Source: Alistipes senegalensis (lineage in GTDB: Bacteria > Bacteroidota > Bacteroidia > Bacteroidales > Rikenellaceae). From it: a stretch of 36,555 nucleotides of DNA. The position numbers and the translations under genes were made by a program. Under the pieces are notes generated by a model. It searched no databases. It saw only the letters and a list, made by a program, of their open reading frames with translations, and had not been told where the DNA came from. Location: assembly GCA_023665825.1 (NCBI GenBank), contig JAMPDE010000002.1, positions 454,950 to 491,504 of the forward strand, read 5' to 3'. This document shows, one piece after another, positions 8,338-18,021 of this stretch; positions within the stretch are counted from its first letter, which is position 1, and every line of letters begins with the position of its first letter.

Positions 8338-10712
8338 AGCATTTCTTGAAACGACGGATAAATCTGCTCCTGCTGCTTGCGGCGTTGTTCTTTTGCGGAC
8401 AACGGGCGGCGGCCGACGAACCGCTGACCGACGGGTGGGAGTTTTTGCGCGGCGATCTGGGCCATGTGTGGGAGGCTTTCCGGCCTGCGTTGCCCGGCAA
8501 GCCCGAAAGCGTGCCCCTGTGGACACCGGTCGCCCTGCCGCACTGCTTCAACGCCGAAGATGCGGTCGATCCCGACGTCAACTACTATCAGGGTGCAGGC
8601 TGGTACCGCACAGCACTCGATGTCGCCAATCCGTATGCCGGCGGCCGTACATTGCTCCGGTTCGCCGGTGCAGGGCAGAAAACCGAAGTCTACGTTTACA
8701 CGATGCTCGTGGCGACGCACACGGGCGGCTATGACGCTTGGCAGGCCGATATCACCGAAGCGGTCGACGCATTCCGGCGCAATCCGGTGTGCCGCGAGCG
8801 TTTCGGCGGTCGGATTCCCGTTGCCGTGCGGTGCGACAACGGCCGCGACCGTGAAATGATTCCGTCGGATATGTCCGATTTCAATCTCTATGGCGGGCTC
8901 TACCGGCCGGTCGAGTTGGTCTATCTGCCTGCGGTGCACCTCGCCGACCTCCGCATCGAGGCCGGTACGGATGAAAAGGGAAAAACGGGTATGGTCGAAG
9001 TGGCCATTGCGGTTGCCGGCGGGGCCGGTTCGCCGGTCGTCCGCATTGCCGATGCGTCGGGGCGGGTCGTCGCCTCGCAGAGGTGTTCGGACGGTTCCGT
9101 GCGGTTCGTCGTTCCCCGCCCCGCGTTGTGGAGCCCCGAGCGCCCCGTCTGCTACACCTGCACGGCCGAGCTGTCGACCGACGGCGGCACGCACCGCATC
9201 GAACGACGCTTCGGATTCCGTCATTTCCGCTTCGAGGAGCACGGGCCTTTCTATCTGAACGGCAAACGATTGTTGCTGCGCGGCACCCATCGCCACGAAG
9301 ACCATGCGGGCGTGGGTGCGGCGATGACCGACGGACAGACCGTTGCCGAAATGCAACAAATCAAGGCGATGGGCGCCAATTTCATCCGGCTGGGCCATTA
9401 CCAGCAATCGGATGCCGTGCTCGATGCCTGCGATACGATGGGACTGCTCGTCTGGGAGGAGATCCCTTGGTGTCGCGGAGGGTTGGGCGGCGAGCGGTAT
9501 CGCGCGCAGGCCCGCCGGATGCTCGGCAACATGATTGCGCAGCATCGCCACCACCCGTCGGTAATTCTGTGGGGATTGGGCAACGAGAACGACTGGCCGG
9601 GCGACTTCGAGGAGTTCGACCGCGACACTATCCGCGCGTTCATGGCCGAATTGCATGAGCTGTCGCATCGGCTCGACCCGACGCGGCAGACCTGCATCCG
9701 GCGTTGCGATTTCTGCAAGGAGGTCGTCGATGTCTATTCGCCTTCGATTTGGGCGGGTTGGTACAGCCGCCGTTATACCGATTACGTCCGAATGGCATGG
9801 GAGGGTTTCGAGCGCGTGCCTCGTTTTCTTCACGCCGAGTGGGGAGCCGACAGCCATGCCGGACGGCATGCCGAATCGGCTGCGGCGCTCGACATCGAAG
9901 CGGGCGACCGCAACGGCGATTGGAGCGAAACCTATGCCGTGCGGCTGTTCGACTGGCACCTGAAAGAGCAGGAACGGATGACGTGGCTGACCGGTGCGGC
10001 GTTCTGGACGTTCAAAGATTTCTCGACCCCGCTGCGTCCCGACAATCCCATTCCGTACGTCAACCAGAAAGGGGTCGTCCAGCGCGACGGCACGCCGAAA
10101 GAGAGCTATTACGTCTTCCAGTCCTATTGGAGCGAGCGGCCGATGGTGCACATCTACGGCCATTCGCAGCCGGTGCGTTGGGGCGCAGCCGACGAATCGA
10201 AAGAGGTGCTCGTCTATTCCAATTGCGACGAGGCGGAACTCTTCGTGAACGGTCGTTCGGCGGGCGTCCGGCGGCGCGACAGTCAGGATTTCCCCGCTGC
10301 CGGCCTGCACTGGCAGGTCGTTCTGTCGGAGGGCGAGAATCGCATCGAAGCGGTCGCCCGACGCGGAAAAACCGTCGTGCGCGATGCTATCGTGCAGCAA
10401 TACACCACCCGTCTGGGCGGAGAACCGGCGCAGGTGCGGTTGCGAATCGTCGACGAGGGGGGCGAACGCTTCGCGGAGGCCGTTTTGTGCGACCGCGACG
10501 GCAATCGCTGTTTCGAGTCGGCCGATTTCATCCGTTTCGGTGCAACCGACCTGCGCGCATTATCGCATAATCAGGGAACGGCGACCGGTTCGCTCCGCAT
10601 TCAGGCGGCCAACGGCCGCGCCGTCATCCGGCTGCACGACAGCATTCGGGCAGTGGTTTCGGCCCGATGCGAAAGCAAGGATTTGAAACCGGCATTCATT
10701 CAAACGAACTGA
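8334..10712 (+). CDS. Glycoside hydrolase family 2 (beta-galactosidase/beta-glucuronidase type)
   Basis: A 792-residue GH2 enzyme with an N-terminal signal sequence (KRRINLLLLLAALFFCG, cleavage near RAAADE). The start ATG at 8334 overlaps the preceding stop as ATGA, which implies translational coupling to the lyase/GH88 fusion. It has the jelly-roll domain (about 30-210), Ig-like domain, TIM barrel (about 300-600) and Ig-like C-terminal domains, and no malectin domain, unlike the other GH2 of this locus. Catalytic residues: acid/base Glu418 in GLGNENDW and nucleophile Glu502 in LHAEWGADSH. The nucleophile neighbourhood differs from the first GH2 (SEYGAG), so the two probably have different substrates. 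The specific sugar cannot be read from the sequence. Confidence 0.92.
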   Translation: MKHFLKRRINLLLLLAALFFCGQRAAADEPLTDGWEFLRGDLGHVWEAFRPALPGKPESVPLWTPVALPHCFNAEDAVDPDVNYYQGAGWYRTALDVANPYAGGRTLLRFAGAGQKTEVYVYTMLVATHTGGYDAWQADITEAVDAFRRNPVCRERFGGRIPVAVRCDNGRDREMIPSDMSDFNLYGGLYRPVELVYLPAVHLADLRIEAGTDEKGKTGMVEVAIAVAGGAGSPVVRIADASGRVVASQRCSDGSVRFVVPRPALWSPERPVCYTCTAELSTDGGTHRIERRFGFRHFRFEEHGPFYLNGKRLLLRGTHRHEDHAGVGAAMTDGQTVAEMQQIKAMGANFIRLGHYQQSDAVLDACDTMGLLVWEEIPWCRGGLGGERYRAQARRMLGNMIAQHRHHPSVILWGLGNENDWPGDFEEFDRDTIRAFMAELHELSHRLDPTRQTCIRRCDFCKEVVDVYSPSIWAGWYSRRYTDYVRMAWEGFERVPRFLHAEWGADSHAGRHAESAAALDIEAGDRNGDWSETYAVRLFDWHLKEQERMTWLTGAAFWTFKDFSTPLRPDNPIPYVNQKGVVQRDGTPKESYYVFQSYWSERPMVHIYGHSQPVRWGAADESKEVLVYSNCDEAELFVNGRSAGVRRRDSQDFPAAGLHWQVVLSEGENRIEAVARRGKTVVRDAIVQQYTTRLGGEPAQVRLRIVDEGGERFAEAVLCDRDGNRCFESADFIRFGATDLRALSHNQGTATGSLRIQAANGRAVIRLHDSIRAVVSARCESKDLKPAFIQTN

Positions 10713-10716
10713 TACC

Positions 10717-11961
10717 ATGAAAAACAAACTGATATCCATTCTGCTATTCGGCGGGCTGCTTTTCGCGGCATCCTGCCATTCGACGCGGCATCCCGACGCT
10801 GCTGCTTTCGTGCGGGTCGAAGGAACCGACCTCGTTGCGCCCGACGGCGAAAAACTGTTCATTCGGGGCACCAATCTGGGCAACTGGCTCAATCCCGAAG
10901 GCTACATGTTCGGCTTCTCGAAGACCAATTCGGCCGGAATGATCGACCGCATGTTCCGCGAACTGGTCGGCTCCGATTTCACGGACGAGTTCTGGCGTCT
11001 TTTCAAGGATCATTACATCACCCGCCGCGACATCGAGTTCATCGCTTCGACGGGTGCCAACACCGTCCGTCTGCCGTTCCACTACAAACTGTTTACCGAC
11101 GAGGACTACATGGGGCTGACCGCCGGACAGGACGGTTTCGCCCGCATCGACAGCGTGGTGAACTGGTGCCGAGACAACCGGCTCTACCTGATTCTGGACA
11201 TGCACGACGCTCCGGGCGGCCAGACGGGCGACAACATCGACGACAGTTACGGCTACCCTTGGATCTTCGAGAGCGAAGCGAGCCAACGGCTTTTCTGCGA
11301 CATCTGGCGCAAAATCGCCGCCCATTACAAGAACGAACCGGTCATCTTGGGCTACGAACTCATCAACGAACCCATCGCGCCTTACTTCGCGAACGTGGCG
11401 GAACTGAATGCGCAACTCGAATCGCTGCACAAACGGGCGACGGCGGCCATCCGCGAGGTCGACCCGCACCACATCATCTTGGCGGGCGGTGCGCAATGGA
11501 ACGGCAACTTCGAGCCGCTGACCGATACGGACTACGACCCGCAGCTGATGTTCACCTGCCACCGGTACGGCAGTGCGCCCACCGCCGAAGCCATCGGTGC
11601 GATCATCGCGTTCCGCGATCGTTCGGGCCGCCCGATGTACATGGGCGAAATCGGCCACAATACCGACGAGTGGCAGGCGGCTTTCTGCAAAGTCATGCGC
11701 GAAAACAACATCGGCTGGACTTTCTGGCCCTACAAGAAAATCGACGGTTCGTGCATGATGGGATTCGATCGTCCCGAAGGGTGGGATGCCGTGGTGGCGT
11801 TCTCCGAAGCACCGCGTACGACCTATCGCGAAATCCGCGACGCCCGTTCCGATCAAGCGGCCGCACGGCAGGCGATGCTCGATTTCATCGAATGCTGCAA
11901 GGCCGAAAATTGCCGCCCGCAAAAGGGTTATATCCGTTCCATCGAACTTCATATAGACTAA
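10717..11961 (+). CDS. Glycoside hydrolase family 5 lipoprotein (endo/exo-beta-glucanase type)
   Basis: A 414-residue GH5 enzyme anchored as a lipoprotein: lipobox FAASC with Cys20. GH5 features in order: FIRGTNLGNWL near the barrel start, NTVRLPFHY, LILDMHDAPGGQ, acid/base Glu218 in YELINEP, FTCHRYG, and nucleophile Glu311 in MYMGEIGH, with WTFWPYKK near the end. The HDAPGGQ segment resembles GH5 enzymes acting on beta-glucans, but I cannot assign a subfamily. As the only enzyme of this locus with a clear lipid anchor it is the best candidate for a surface-exposed depolymerase, although no acidic surface-export motif follows Cys20. The gene starts 4 nt after the GH2 stop and ends 6 nt before GH3, so it is inside the operon. 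Confidence 0.92.
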   Translation: MKNKLISILLFGGLLFAASCHSTRHPDAAAFVRVEGTDLVAPDGEKLFIRGTNLGNWLNPEGYMFGFSKTNSAGMIDRMFRELVGSDFTDEFWRLFKDHYITRRDIEFIASTGANTVRLPFHYKLFTDEDYMGLTAGQDGFARIDSVVNWCRDNRLYLILDMHDAPGGQTGDNIDDSYGYPWIFESEASQRLFCDIWRKIAAHYKNEPVILGYELINEPIAPYFANVAELNAQLESLHKRATAAIREVDPHHIILAGGAQWNGNFEPLTDTDYDPQLMFTCHRYGSAPTAEAIGAIIAFRDRSGRPMYMGEIGHNTDEWQAAFCKVMRENNIGWTFWPYKKIDGSCMMGFDRPEGWDAVVAFSEAPRTTYREIRDARSDQAAARQAMLDFIECCKAENCRPQKGYIRSIELHID

Positions 11962-11967
11962 AAACTC

Positions 11968-14193
11968 GTGAAAGGATTCTTTGTTTTCGGTTTCGGGCTG
12001 TTTGCGCTGCTCTCCGTGCAGGCACAACATCGTCCCGTTTATCTCGACCCGCAAAAACCGGTCGAGGAGCGCATCGAAGATGCGTTGCGCCGCATGACGA
12101 CCGCCGAGAAAATCGCGATGATCCATGCGCAGTCGAAATTCTCGTCGCCGGGCGTGCCGCGTCTGGGCATCCCCGAAGTGTGGATGACCGACGGCCCGCA
12201 CGGCATCCGGCCCGAAGTGTTGTGGGACGAGTGGGAGCAGGCCGGTTGGTCGAACGATTCGTGCGTCAATTTTCCGGCCTTGACCTGCCTTGCGGCGACG
12301 TGGGACCCGTCGATGGCCGGACGCTACGGCCGCGCCATCGGCGAAGAAGCCCGCTACCGCAAGAAATCGGTGCTGTTGGGGCCGGGCGTCAATATCTACC
12401 AGTCGCCGCTGAACGGACGCAACTTCGAGTACATGGGCGAAGATCCTTTCCTTGCGTCCGAAATGGTGGTTCCCTATGTGCAGGGCGTGCAGGAGAACGG
12501 CGTGGCCGCCTGCGTCAAGCACTATGCGCTCAACAATCATGAACTCCACCGCCATACGACCGACGTCGAGGTCAGCGACCGCGCTTTGTACGAAATCTAC
12601 CTTCCGGCGTTCCGTGCGGCGGTCGAAAAGGGGCATGCGTGGGCGATCATGGGCTCGTACAACCTCTATCGCGGCCAGCATTGCTGCCACAACGAACGGC
12701 TGCTGGTCGATATTCTGAAAGGCGAATGGGGCTTCGACGGCGTGGTCATCTCCGACTGGGGCGGCGTGCACGATACCGAAGAGGCCATCCGCATCGGGTT
12801 GGACATGGAGTTCGGCACATGGACGAACGGGCTATCTTCTGGGTCGAACAATGCCTACGACAATTATTATCTGGCGGCTCCCTATGCCCGTCTGATTGCA
12901 GAGGGCAAGGTGGGCACGGCGGAGCTCGATGACAAAGTGCGCCGTATTCTGCGTCTCATCTACCGCACGGAACTCGATCCGTCGCGGCCCTACGGTTCGC
13001 TCTGCTCCGAAGAGCATTTCGATACGGCCCGCCGCATCGCCGAAGCGGGCATGGTGTTGCTCAAAAACGAGGACGGCCTGCTGCCGCTGCCTGCGGATGA
13101 ATTGCGCCGCGTGCTGGTGGTGGGTGAGAACGCCGTCAAGATGATGTCGGTCGGCGGCGGCAGTTCGTCGCTCAAAACCAAATACGAAATCTCACCGCTC
13201 GAAGGGCTGCGCCGCCGGTTGCAGGGGGTCGAGGTGGCTTATGTTCGCGGCTATGTGGGCGATACGGACGGTTCGTACAACGGCGTGCAGTCGGGCCAGA
13301 ATCTGAAAGAAGACCGCACGCCCGACGAACTGATTGCCGAAGCGGTCGCCGAAGCGGAAAAAGCCGACTACGTGATTTTCGTAGGCGGGTTGAACAAGAG
13401 CAAACATCAGGATTGCGAAGACAGCGACCGCACGGCACTGGATTTGCCCTATGGTCAGAACCGGGTCATCGAAGCACTGGCTGCGGCCAACCCCCGTCTG
13501 GTGGTGGTCAACATCTCGGGCAATGCCGTAGCGATGCCGTGGATCGGCCGCGTAAAATCCGTCGTGCAGGCGTGGTATGCGGGCTCGGAAGGAGGTACGG
13601 CACTCGCTGCAGTGCTTACGGGCGATACGAATCCGTCCGGCCGTCTGCCGTTTACGTTCCCCGTTCGGCTGGAAGAGGTCGGCGCCATTGCCACCGGACA
13701 ATATCCCGGCACGAAGCGGGACGACGGAATCTACGAAGAAACTTATGCCGACGATCTTTTTGTCGGTTATCGTTGGTTCGACCGGAAAAAAATCGTTCCT
13801 TTGTTCCCGTTCGGACATGGTTTGAGCTATACGACGTTCCGTTATGGCAAAGCGACCTTCGACCGCAACCGGTTTTCCGGCGACGGCAAACTGACTCTGT
13901 CGGTTCCGGTTACGAACACGGGCGACCGTGCGGGCGACGAAGTGGTGCAGCTTTACATCCGCGACGTCGAATCGACCCTCGTCCGGCCCGAAAAAGAGTT
14001 GAAAGGATTTGCCAAAGTGCATTTGGAACCCGGAGAAACCAAGACGGTAACTTTCGCCATCGACCGGTCGATGCTTGCGTTTTTCGATGATGCGCAGCAT
14101 GCTTGGGTCGCCGAGCCCGGCCGTTACGAAGCGATCGTCGCGGCTTCGGCAACGGATATTCGGAAACGCATATCGTTCTATTACGACAAATAA
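11968..14193 (+). CDS. Glycoside hydrolase family 3 beta-glucosidase-type enzyme (GTG start)
   Basis: A 741-residue GH3 protein. No ATG fits; GTG at 11968 gives a proper signal peptide (KGFFVFGFGLFALLSVQAQ), so I take GTG as start. Order: GH3 N-terminal barrel with KHYALNNHE and nucleophile Asp263 in VVISDWGG; GH3 C-terminal domain with the putative acid/base glutamate in CEDSDR; fibronectin-III-like domain at the end (VTNTGDRAGDEVVQLYI). GH3 enzymes of this layout release terminal beta-glucose or related sugars from oligosaccharides, likely in the periplasm. It follows the GH5 gene by 6 nt and precedes the SDR by 9 nt, tying extracellular saccharification to uronate catabolism. Beta-xylosidase specificity is a less likely alternative. 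Confidence 0.92.
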   Translation: MKGFFVFGFGLFALLSVQAQHRPVYLDPQKPVEERIEDALRRMTTAEKIAMIHAQSKFSSPGVPRLGIPEVWMTDGPHGIRPEVLWDEWEQAGWSNDSCVNFPALTCLAATWDPSMAGRYGRAIGEEARYRKKSVLLGPGVNIYQSPLNGRNFEYMGEDPFLASEMVVPYVQGVQENGVAACVKHYALNNHELHRHTTDVEVSDRALYEIYLPAFRAAVEKGHAWAIMGSYNLYRGQHCCHNERLLVDILKGEWGFDGVVISDWGGVHDTEEAIRIGLDMEFGTWTNGLSSGSNNAYDNYYLAAPYARLIAEGKVGTAELDDKVRRILRLIYRTELDPSRPYGSLCSEEHFDTARRIAEAGMVLLKNEDGLLPLPADELRRVLVVGENAVKMMSVGGGSSSLKTKYEISPLEGLRRRLQGVEVAYVRGYVGDTDGSYNGVQSGQNLKEDRTPDELIAEAVAEAEKADYVIFVGGLNKSKHQDCEDSDRTALDLPYGQNRVIEALAAANPRLVVVNISGNAVAMPWIGRVKSVVQAWYAGSEGGTALAAVLTGDTNPSGRLPFTFPVRLEEVGAIATGQYPGTKRDDGIYEETYADDLFVGYRWFDRKKIVPLFPFGHGLSYTTFRYGKATFDRNRFSGDGKLTLSVPVTNTGDRAGDEVVQLYIRDVESTLVRPEKELKGFAKVHLEPGETKTVTFAIDRSMLAFFDDAQHAWVAEPGRYEAIVAASATDIRKRISFYYDK

Positions 14194-14202
14194 AATAGTA
14201 TT

Positions 14203-15015
14203 ATGAAAAATCTGTTCGACATCAAGGGAAAGGTCGTCGTCGTCACGGGCGGTGCCGGAATTCTGGGGCGTTCCATTTGCCTCTATCTCGCGGAGCAGGG
14301 CGCCCGGGTGGTCGTACTCGACCGCGACGCCGCCGCAGGCGAAACGCTGGTCGCCGAAATCAAGGCCGACGGCGGCGAAGCGATGTTTCTGACGACCGAC
14401 GTGCTGAACCGCGAGGTTTTGGAGCAGAACCGCGCCGACATTCTCGCGGCTTACGGTCGTATCGACGTGCTGCTGAATGCGGCGGGCGGCAACATGGGCG
14501 GCGCGACCATCGCACCCGACAAATCGTTCCTCGACTTGGAAATCGACGCGTTCAAAAAGGTGGTCGATCTGAATCTTTTCGGTACGGTGCTGCCGACGAC
14601 CGTCTTCGGCGAAGCGATGACCGCCCGCAAGAAAGGCGTCATCGTGAACTTTTGTTCCGAATCGGCCCTGCGGCCCCTGACGCGGGTGGTGGGCTACGGC
14701 GCGGCGAAAGCGGCTATCGCCAACTACACGAAGTACATGGCGGCGGAGCTGGCGACCAAATTTTCGCCCGAAATGCGCGTGAACGCCATCGTGCCGGGCT
14801 TCCTGCTGACGAACCAGAACCGCACGCTGCTGACCAACGAAGATGGCTCCTACACCGATCGCGCACGGACGATCATCGCCCATACGCCGGCGGGCCGGTT
14901 CGCCGAACCGGAGGAACTGCTGGGAACCATTCATTACCTCATCAGCGACGCTTCGTCGTTCGTGACGGGTGCGCTGGCCGTCGTGGACGGCGGTTTCGAC
15001 GCATTTTCCATCTAA
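14203..15015 (+). CDS. uxuB: SDR-family D-mannonate oxidoreductase (fructuronate reductase)
   Basis: A 270-residue cytosolic short-chain dehydrogenase with no signal peptide. Rossmann motif GGAGILG near the N-terminus, NAAGG in the middle, and catalytic Tyr165-x3-Lys169 (YGAAK). The segments [25 protein letters not shown] and [12 protein letters not shown] match the SDR enzymes annotated as D-mannonate oxidoreductase (Bacillus UxuB/YjmF type). It reduces D-fructuronate to D-mannonate using NAD(P)H. The next gene encodes mannonate dehydratase, the following step, which strongly supports this over the related KduD (2-keto-3-deoxygluconate dehydrogenase) or gluconate 5-dehydrogenase. Glucuronate isomerase (UxaC), needed to make fructuronate, is not in the window. 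Confidence 0.85.
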   Translation: MKNLFDIKGKVVVVTGGAGILGRSICLYLAEQGARVVVLDRDAAAGETLVAEIKADGGEAMFLTTDVLNREVLEQNRADILAAYGRIDVLLNAAGGNMGGATIAPDKSFLDLEIDAFKKVVDLNLFGTVLPTTVFGEAMTARKKGVIVNFCSESALRPLTRVVGYGAAKAAIANYTKYMAAELATKFSPEMRVNAIVPGFLLTNQNRTLLTNEDGSYTDRARTIIAHTPAGRFAEPEELLGTIHYLISDASSFVTGALAVVDGGFDAFSI

Positions 15016-15028
15016 ATCCGCTCCGAAC

Positions 15029-16207
15029 ATGTATCTCTGCAAACAATCTTTCCGCTGGTACGGGTCCAATGACCCCGTGAGTTTGGCCGACATCCGGCAG
15101 GCCGGTGTTACGGACATCGTGACGGCCCTGCACCACATCCCGAACGGCGAGGTGTGGCCGGTCGACGAAATCCGCAAACGCCAACAGTTGGTCGCCGACG
15201 CCGGCATGGTGTGGTCGGTGGTCGAGAGCGTTCCCGTGCACGAACACATCAAGACCCGCACGGGCGACTTCCAAAAGTACATCGACAACTACAAGCAGTC
15301 GATTCGCAATCTGGCGGCCTGCGGGGTGAAAATCATCACCTACAATTTTATGCCCGTGCTGGACTGGACGCGCACCGACCTCGCCTACGAATTGCCCGAC
15401 GGTTCGCGAGCCCTGCGGTTCGAGCGGGCGGCATTTTTGGCGTTCGACCTCTTCATTCTGAAACGTCCCGGCGCCGAAAAAGAGTACACGCCCGAAGAGA
15501 TCGCCCGCGCGAAAGCCCGCTACGAACGGATGGATGCCGCCGAAATCGAACGCGTCACGCGCAACATGATCGCGGGGCTTCCGGGCTCGGAGGAGAGCTT
15601 CACGCTGGAACAGTTCCAACGCGAACTCGACCGCTATAAGGGCATCACGCCCGAAATCCTGCGCGATAACCTGATCGCTTTCCTGCGCGAAATCGCGCCC
15701 GTCGCCGACGAAGCGGGAGCCGTGCTGGCGATTCACCCCGACGACCCGCCCTATCCGATTCTGGGTCTGCCGCGCATCTTGTCGACCGAAGCCGATTTTC
15801 AGAAATTGGTCGAGGCGGTTCCGAATCCGTCGAACGGGCTGTGTCTTTGCACGGGTTCACTGGGCGTATCGGCACAGAACGACCTGCCGGGCATGATGCG
15901 TCGCTGCGGCGAACGGGTTTACTTCGTCCACCTGCGCTCGACGCAGCGCGATGCGGAGGGGAACTTCTACGAAGCGAACCATTTGGAGGGCGATGTGCCG
16001 ATGTACAAGGTGATGAAAGCCTTTCTGGAAATCCAGCAGCAGTACAAGCGTTCGATTCCGATGCGCCCCGATCACGGGCACCAAATGTGCGACGACCTGA
16101 AAAAACGGACCAATCCGGGCTACTCCTGCTTGGGACGCCTGAAAGGGCTGGCCGAACTGCGCGGACTCGAACTGGGCATCGCAGGGGCGCTTTTCCAAGA
16201 AAAATAG
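15029..16207 (+). CDS. uxuA: Mannonate dehydratase
   Basis: A 392-residue protein, the same size as E. coli UxuA (394). Start 15029 is 13 nt after the SDR stop; a longer frame would overlap that gene. Hallmarks are the N-terminal SFRWYG and [20 protein letters not shown] in the middle, the CLCTGSLG cysteine motif (Cys272/Cys274) and MRPDHGHQM near the C-terminus, the metal-binding region of the UxuA family. It converts D-mannonate to 2-keto-3-deoxy-D-gluconate (KDG) in the cytosol. Sitting next to the mannonate oxidoreductase inside a PUL, it shows that the imported glycan is expected to yield hexuronate. No KDG kinase or aldolase is seen here. Confidence 0.96.
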   Translation: MYLCKQSFRWYGSNDPVSLADIRQAGVTDIVTALHHIPNGEVWPVDEIRKRQQLVADAGMVWSVVESVPVHEHIKTRTGDFQKYIDNYKQSIRNLAACGVKIITYNFMPVLDWTRTDLAYELPDGSRALRFERAAFLAFDLFILKRPGAEKEYTPEEIARAKARYERMDAAEIERVTRNMIAGLPGSEESFTLEQFQRELDRYKGITPEILRDNLIAFLREIAPVADEAGAVLAIHPDDPPYPILGLPRILSTEADFQKLVEAVPNPSNGLCLCTGSLGVSAQNDLPGMMRRCGERVYFVHLRSTQRDAEGNFYEANHLEGDVPMYKVMKAFLEIQQQYKRSIPMRPDHGHQMCDDLKKRTNPGYSCLGRLKGLAELRGLELGIAGALFQEK

Positions 16208-16221
16208 ACCGTTCGCGCGAG

Positions 16222-17976
16222 ATGAAGAACTTGGTTCGGATTGCACCGTTTTTCTTCCTGTTTGCTTTTCTGGGTCGGGCGCAAGCCGTATCGCCGACCT
16301 CGAAAGTCGTGGTGGCATACGTCACTTCGTGGACGGACGAGATGCCCGACCCTCGTTGTATGACGCACATCAACTATGCGTTCGGGCACGTGAACGACAC
16401 GTTCGATGGTGTCCGCATCGACAACGAGGAACGGCTCCGGCGAATCATAGCACTCAAAAAGCAGCATCCGCATTTGCGGGTACTGCTTTCCGTCGGAGGC
16501 TGGGGGAGCGGCCGTTTCAGCGAAATGGCGGCGAAACGCTCGCTGCGCCGGGCTTTCGCGGCGGACTGCAAGCGTAAGGTCGATGAACTCGGATTGGACG
16601 GAATCGACATCGACTGGGAATATCCGACCGTTTCCGATGCGGGTATTTCGGCTGCACCGGAAGATACGCGGAATTTCACCCTTCTGATACGCGATTTGCG
16701 TGAAATGCTCGGTGCGCAAAAAGAGTTGACGATCGCGACGGTCGCATCGGCGGAATACATCGATTTTCCGGCAGTCATACCCTATCTCGATTTCGTCAAT
16801 ATCATGGCCTACGACATGGCCCGTGCACCGCAGCTTCATTCGGCACTCTATCCGTCGGAACACAGCGGTGCGATGACCGCCGACAGTGCTGTCCGGGCTC
16901 ATTTGGCGGCCGGTGTTCCGCGCGAAAAAACGGTACTCGGAATGCCCTTTTACGGACGGGGCGGCGAGGGGTATCCCGATTTTCAGGATTTCAGCCGTAT
17001 CTGCGAAGAGCATCGTTTCACCGCGTGCTGGGATTCGGTCGCGCAGGTTCCTTATCTGGCCGATGGCAACGGCAAACTGGTCGCAGGCTATGAAAATCCG
17101 CGTTCGCTGGCCGTCAAGTGTCGTTACATCCGCGAGCAGGATTTGCGGGGCGGCATGTATTGGGAGTATGCCGGCGACAATGCGGCCGGCGACCTGCGTC
17201 GTACGGTAGCGGCGGAGTTGTTGCAGCCGGCGGATTCGGTTCGACCGGCGAGCTATGCACGGAGGCCGCGATTCAAGGCGTTGATTTACCACTCCGAAGG
17301 GGTCGAACCGGCCCACCGGCAGTTCGATGCGCAAGCGGTCGAGTTTTTTCGGAAACTCAACTATGGCGAGGGTTTTGAACTGGACATAACGACCGATCTC
17401 GCCCCATTCGATGCAGCGGTATTGAGCCGTTACGATGTGGTGGTCATGCTCAACACGCTGCCGCAAACGCCGTCCGAACGGGCTGCTTTCGAGACCTATA
17501 TGGAGCAAGGCGGCGGTTGGGTGGGATTCCACGCTGCAGCTTACAACGATGCCCGTACGGACTGGGCATGGCTGAATCGTTTTTTAGGATGCGGTACTTT
17601 CCTTTGCAACAACTGGCCGCCGCAGCCGGTGCTGCTTTCGCTCGATACGGTGCAGCATCCCGTGACGAAAAACCTGCCGGCAGAGTTCGTCGTGCCGTCC
17701 AGCGAATGGTACCAGTGGAATCCGAGCCCGCGACTCGATTCTGATGTGGACGTGCTGGTCTCGTTATCACCGAAGAACTATCCGTTGGGTATCAAGGACA
17801 TCGTGTTCGGCGGTGATTTCCCGGTCGTTTGGACGAACCGCCGTTACCGGATGATTTACCTGAACATGGGACATGGCGACGAAGCGTTCACGGACGGTGT
17901 GCAGAACCTGCTGTTTCTGAACGCTTTTCGTTGGGTGGTCAGCACTGCGCCGAACGGAAACCCTTTCGAACGGTAA
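16222..17976 (+). CDS. GH18 glycosidase fused to a ThuA-like domain
   Basis: A 584-residue secreted protein (signal to GRAQA). Residues about 28-340 are GH18: LLSVGGWG, the active-site DxxDxDxE as DGIDIDWE with acid Glu133, NIMAYDM, MPFYGRGG and the closing GGMYWEYAGD. Residues about 350-580 are a ThuA-like (trehalose-utilisation, class I glutamine-amidotransferase-like) domain: FKALIYHS, GGGWVGFHAAA, EWYQW, FPVVW and NMGHGDEAF. GH18 acts on beta-GlcNAc linkages (chitinase or endo-beta-N-acetylglucosaminidase), while ThuA domains are found with sugar-metabolism genes and have no settled reaction. Last gene of the PUL, 14 nt after uxuA. A GH18 is unexpected among uronate/glucan enzymes, so it may act on a GlcNAc-containing part of the glycan or have a changed specificity. 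Confidence 0.88.
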   Translation: MKNLVRIAPFFFLFAFLGRAQAVSPTSKVVVAYVTSWTDEMPDPRCMTHINYAFGHVNDTFDGVRIDNEERLRRIIALKKQHPHLRVLLSVGGWGSGRFSEMAAKRSLRRAFAADCKRKVDELGLDGIDIDWEYPTVSDAGISAAPEDTRNFTLLIRDLREMLGAQKELTIATVASAEYIDFPAVIPYLDFVNIMAYDMARAPQLHSALYPSEHSGAMTADSAVRAHLAAGVPREKTVLGMPFYGRGGEGYPDFQDFSRICEEHRFTACWDSVAQVPYLADGNGKLVAGYENPRSLAVKCRYIREQDLRGGMYWEYAGDNAAGDLRRTVAAELLQPADSVRPASYARRPRFKALIYHSEGVEPAHRQFDAQAVEFFRKLNYGEGFELDITTDLAPFDAAVLSRYDVVVMLNTLPQTPSERAAFETYMEQGGGWVGFHAAAYNDARTDWAWLNRFLGCGTFLCNNWPPQPVLLSLDTVQHPVTKNLPAEFVVPSSEWYQWNPSPRLDSDVDVLVSLSPKNYPLGIKDIVFGGDFPVVWTNRRYRMIYLNMGHGDEAFTDGVQNLLFLNAFRWVVSTAPNGNPFER

Positions 17977-18021
17977 ATTGTGAACCGATGCGACCTATGT
18001 ATATGGACATCTAATCGAACG

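Noticed and set aside
14203-15015. KduD (2-keto-3-deoxygluconate dehydrogenase) as identity of the SDR
   Set aside because: The [12 protein letters not shown] block and the adjacent uxuA gene fit D-mannonate oxidoreductase better, although a biochemical test would be needed to exclude KduD.
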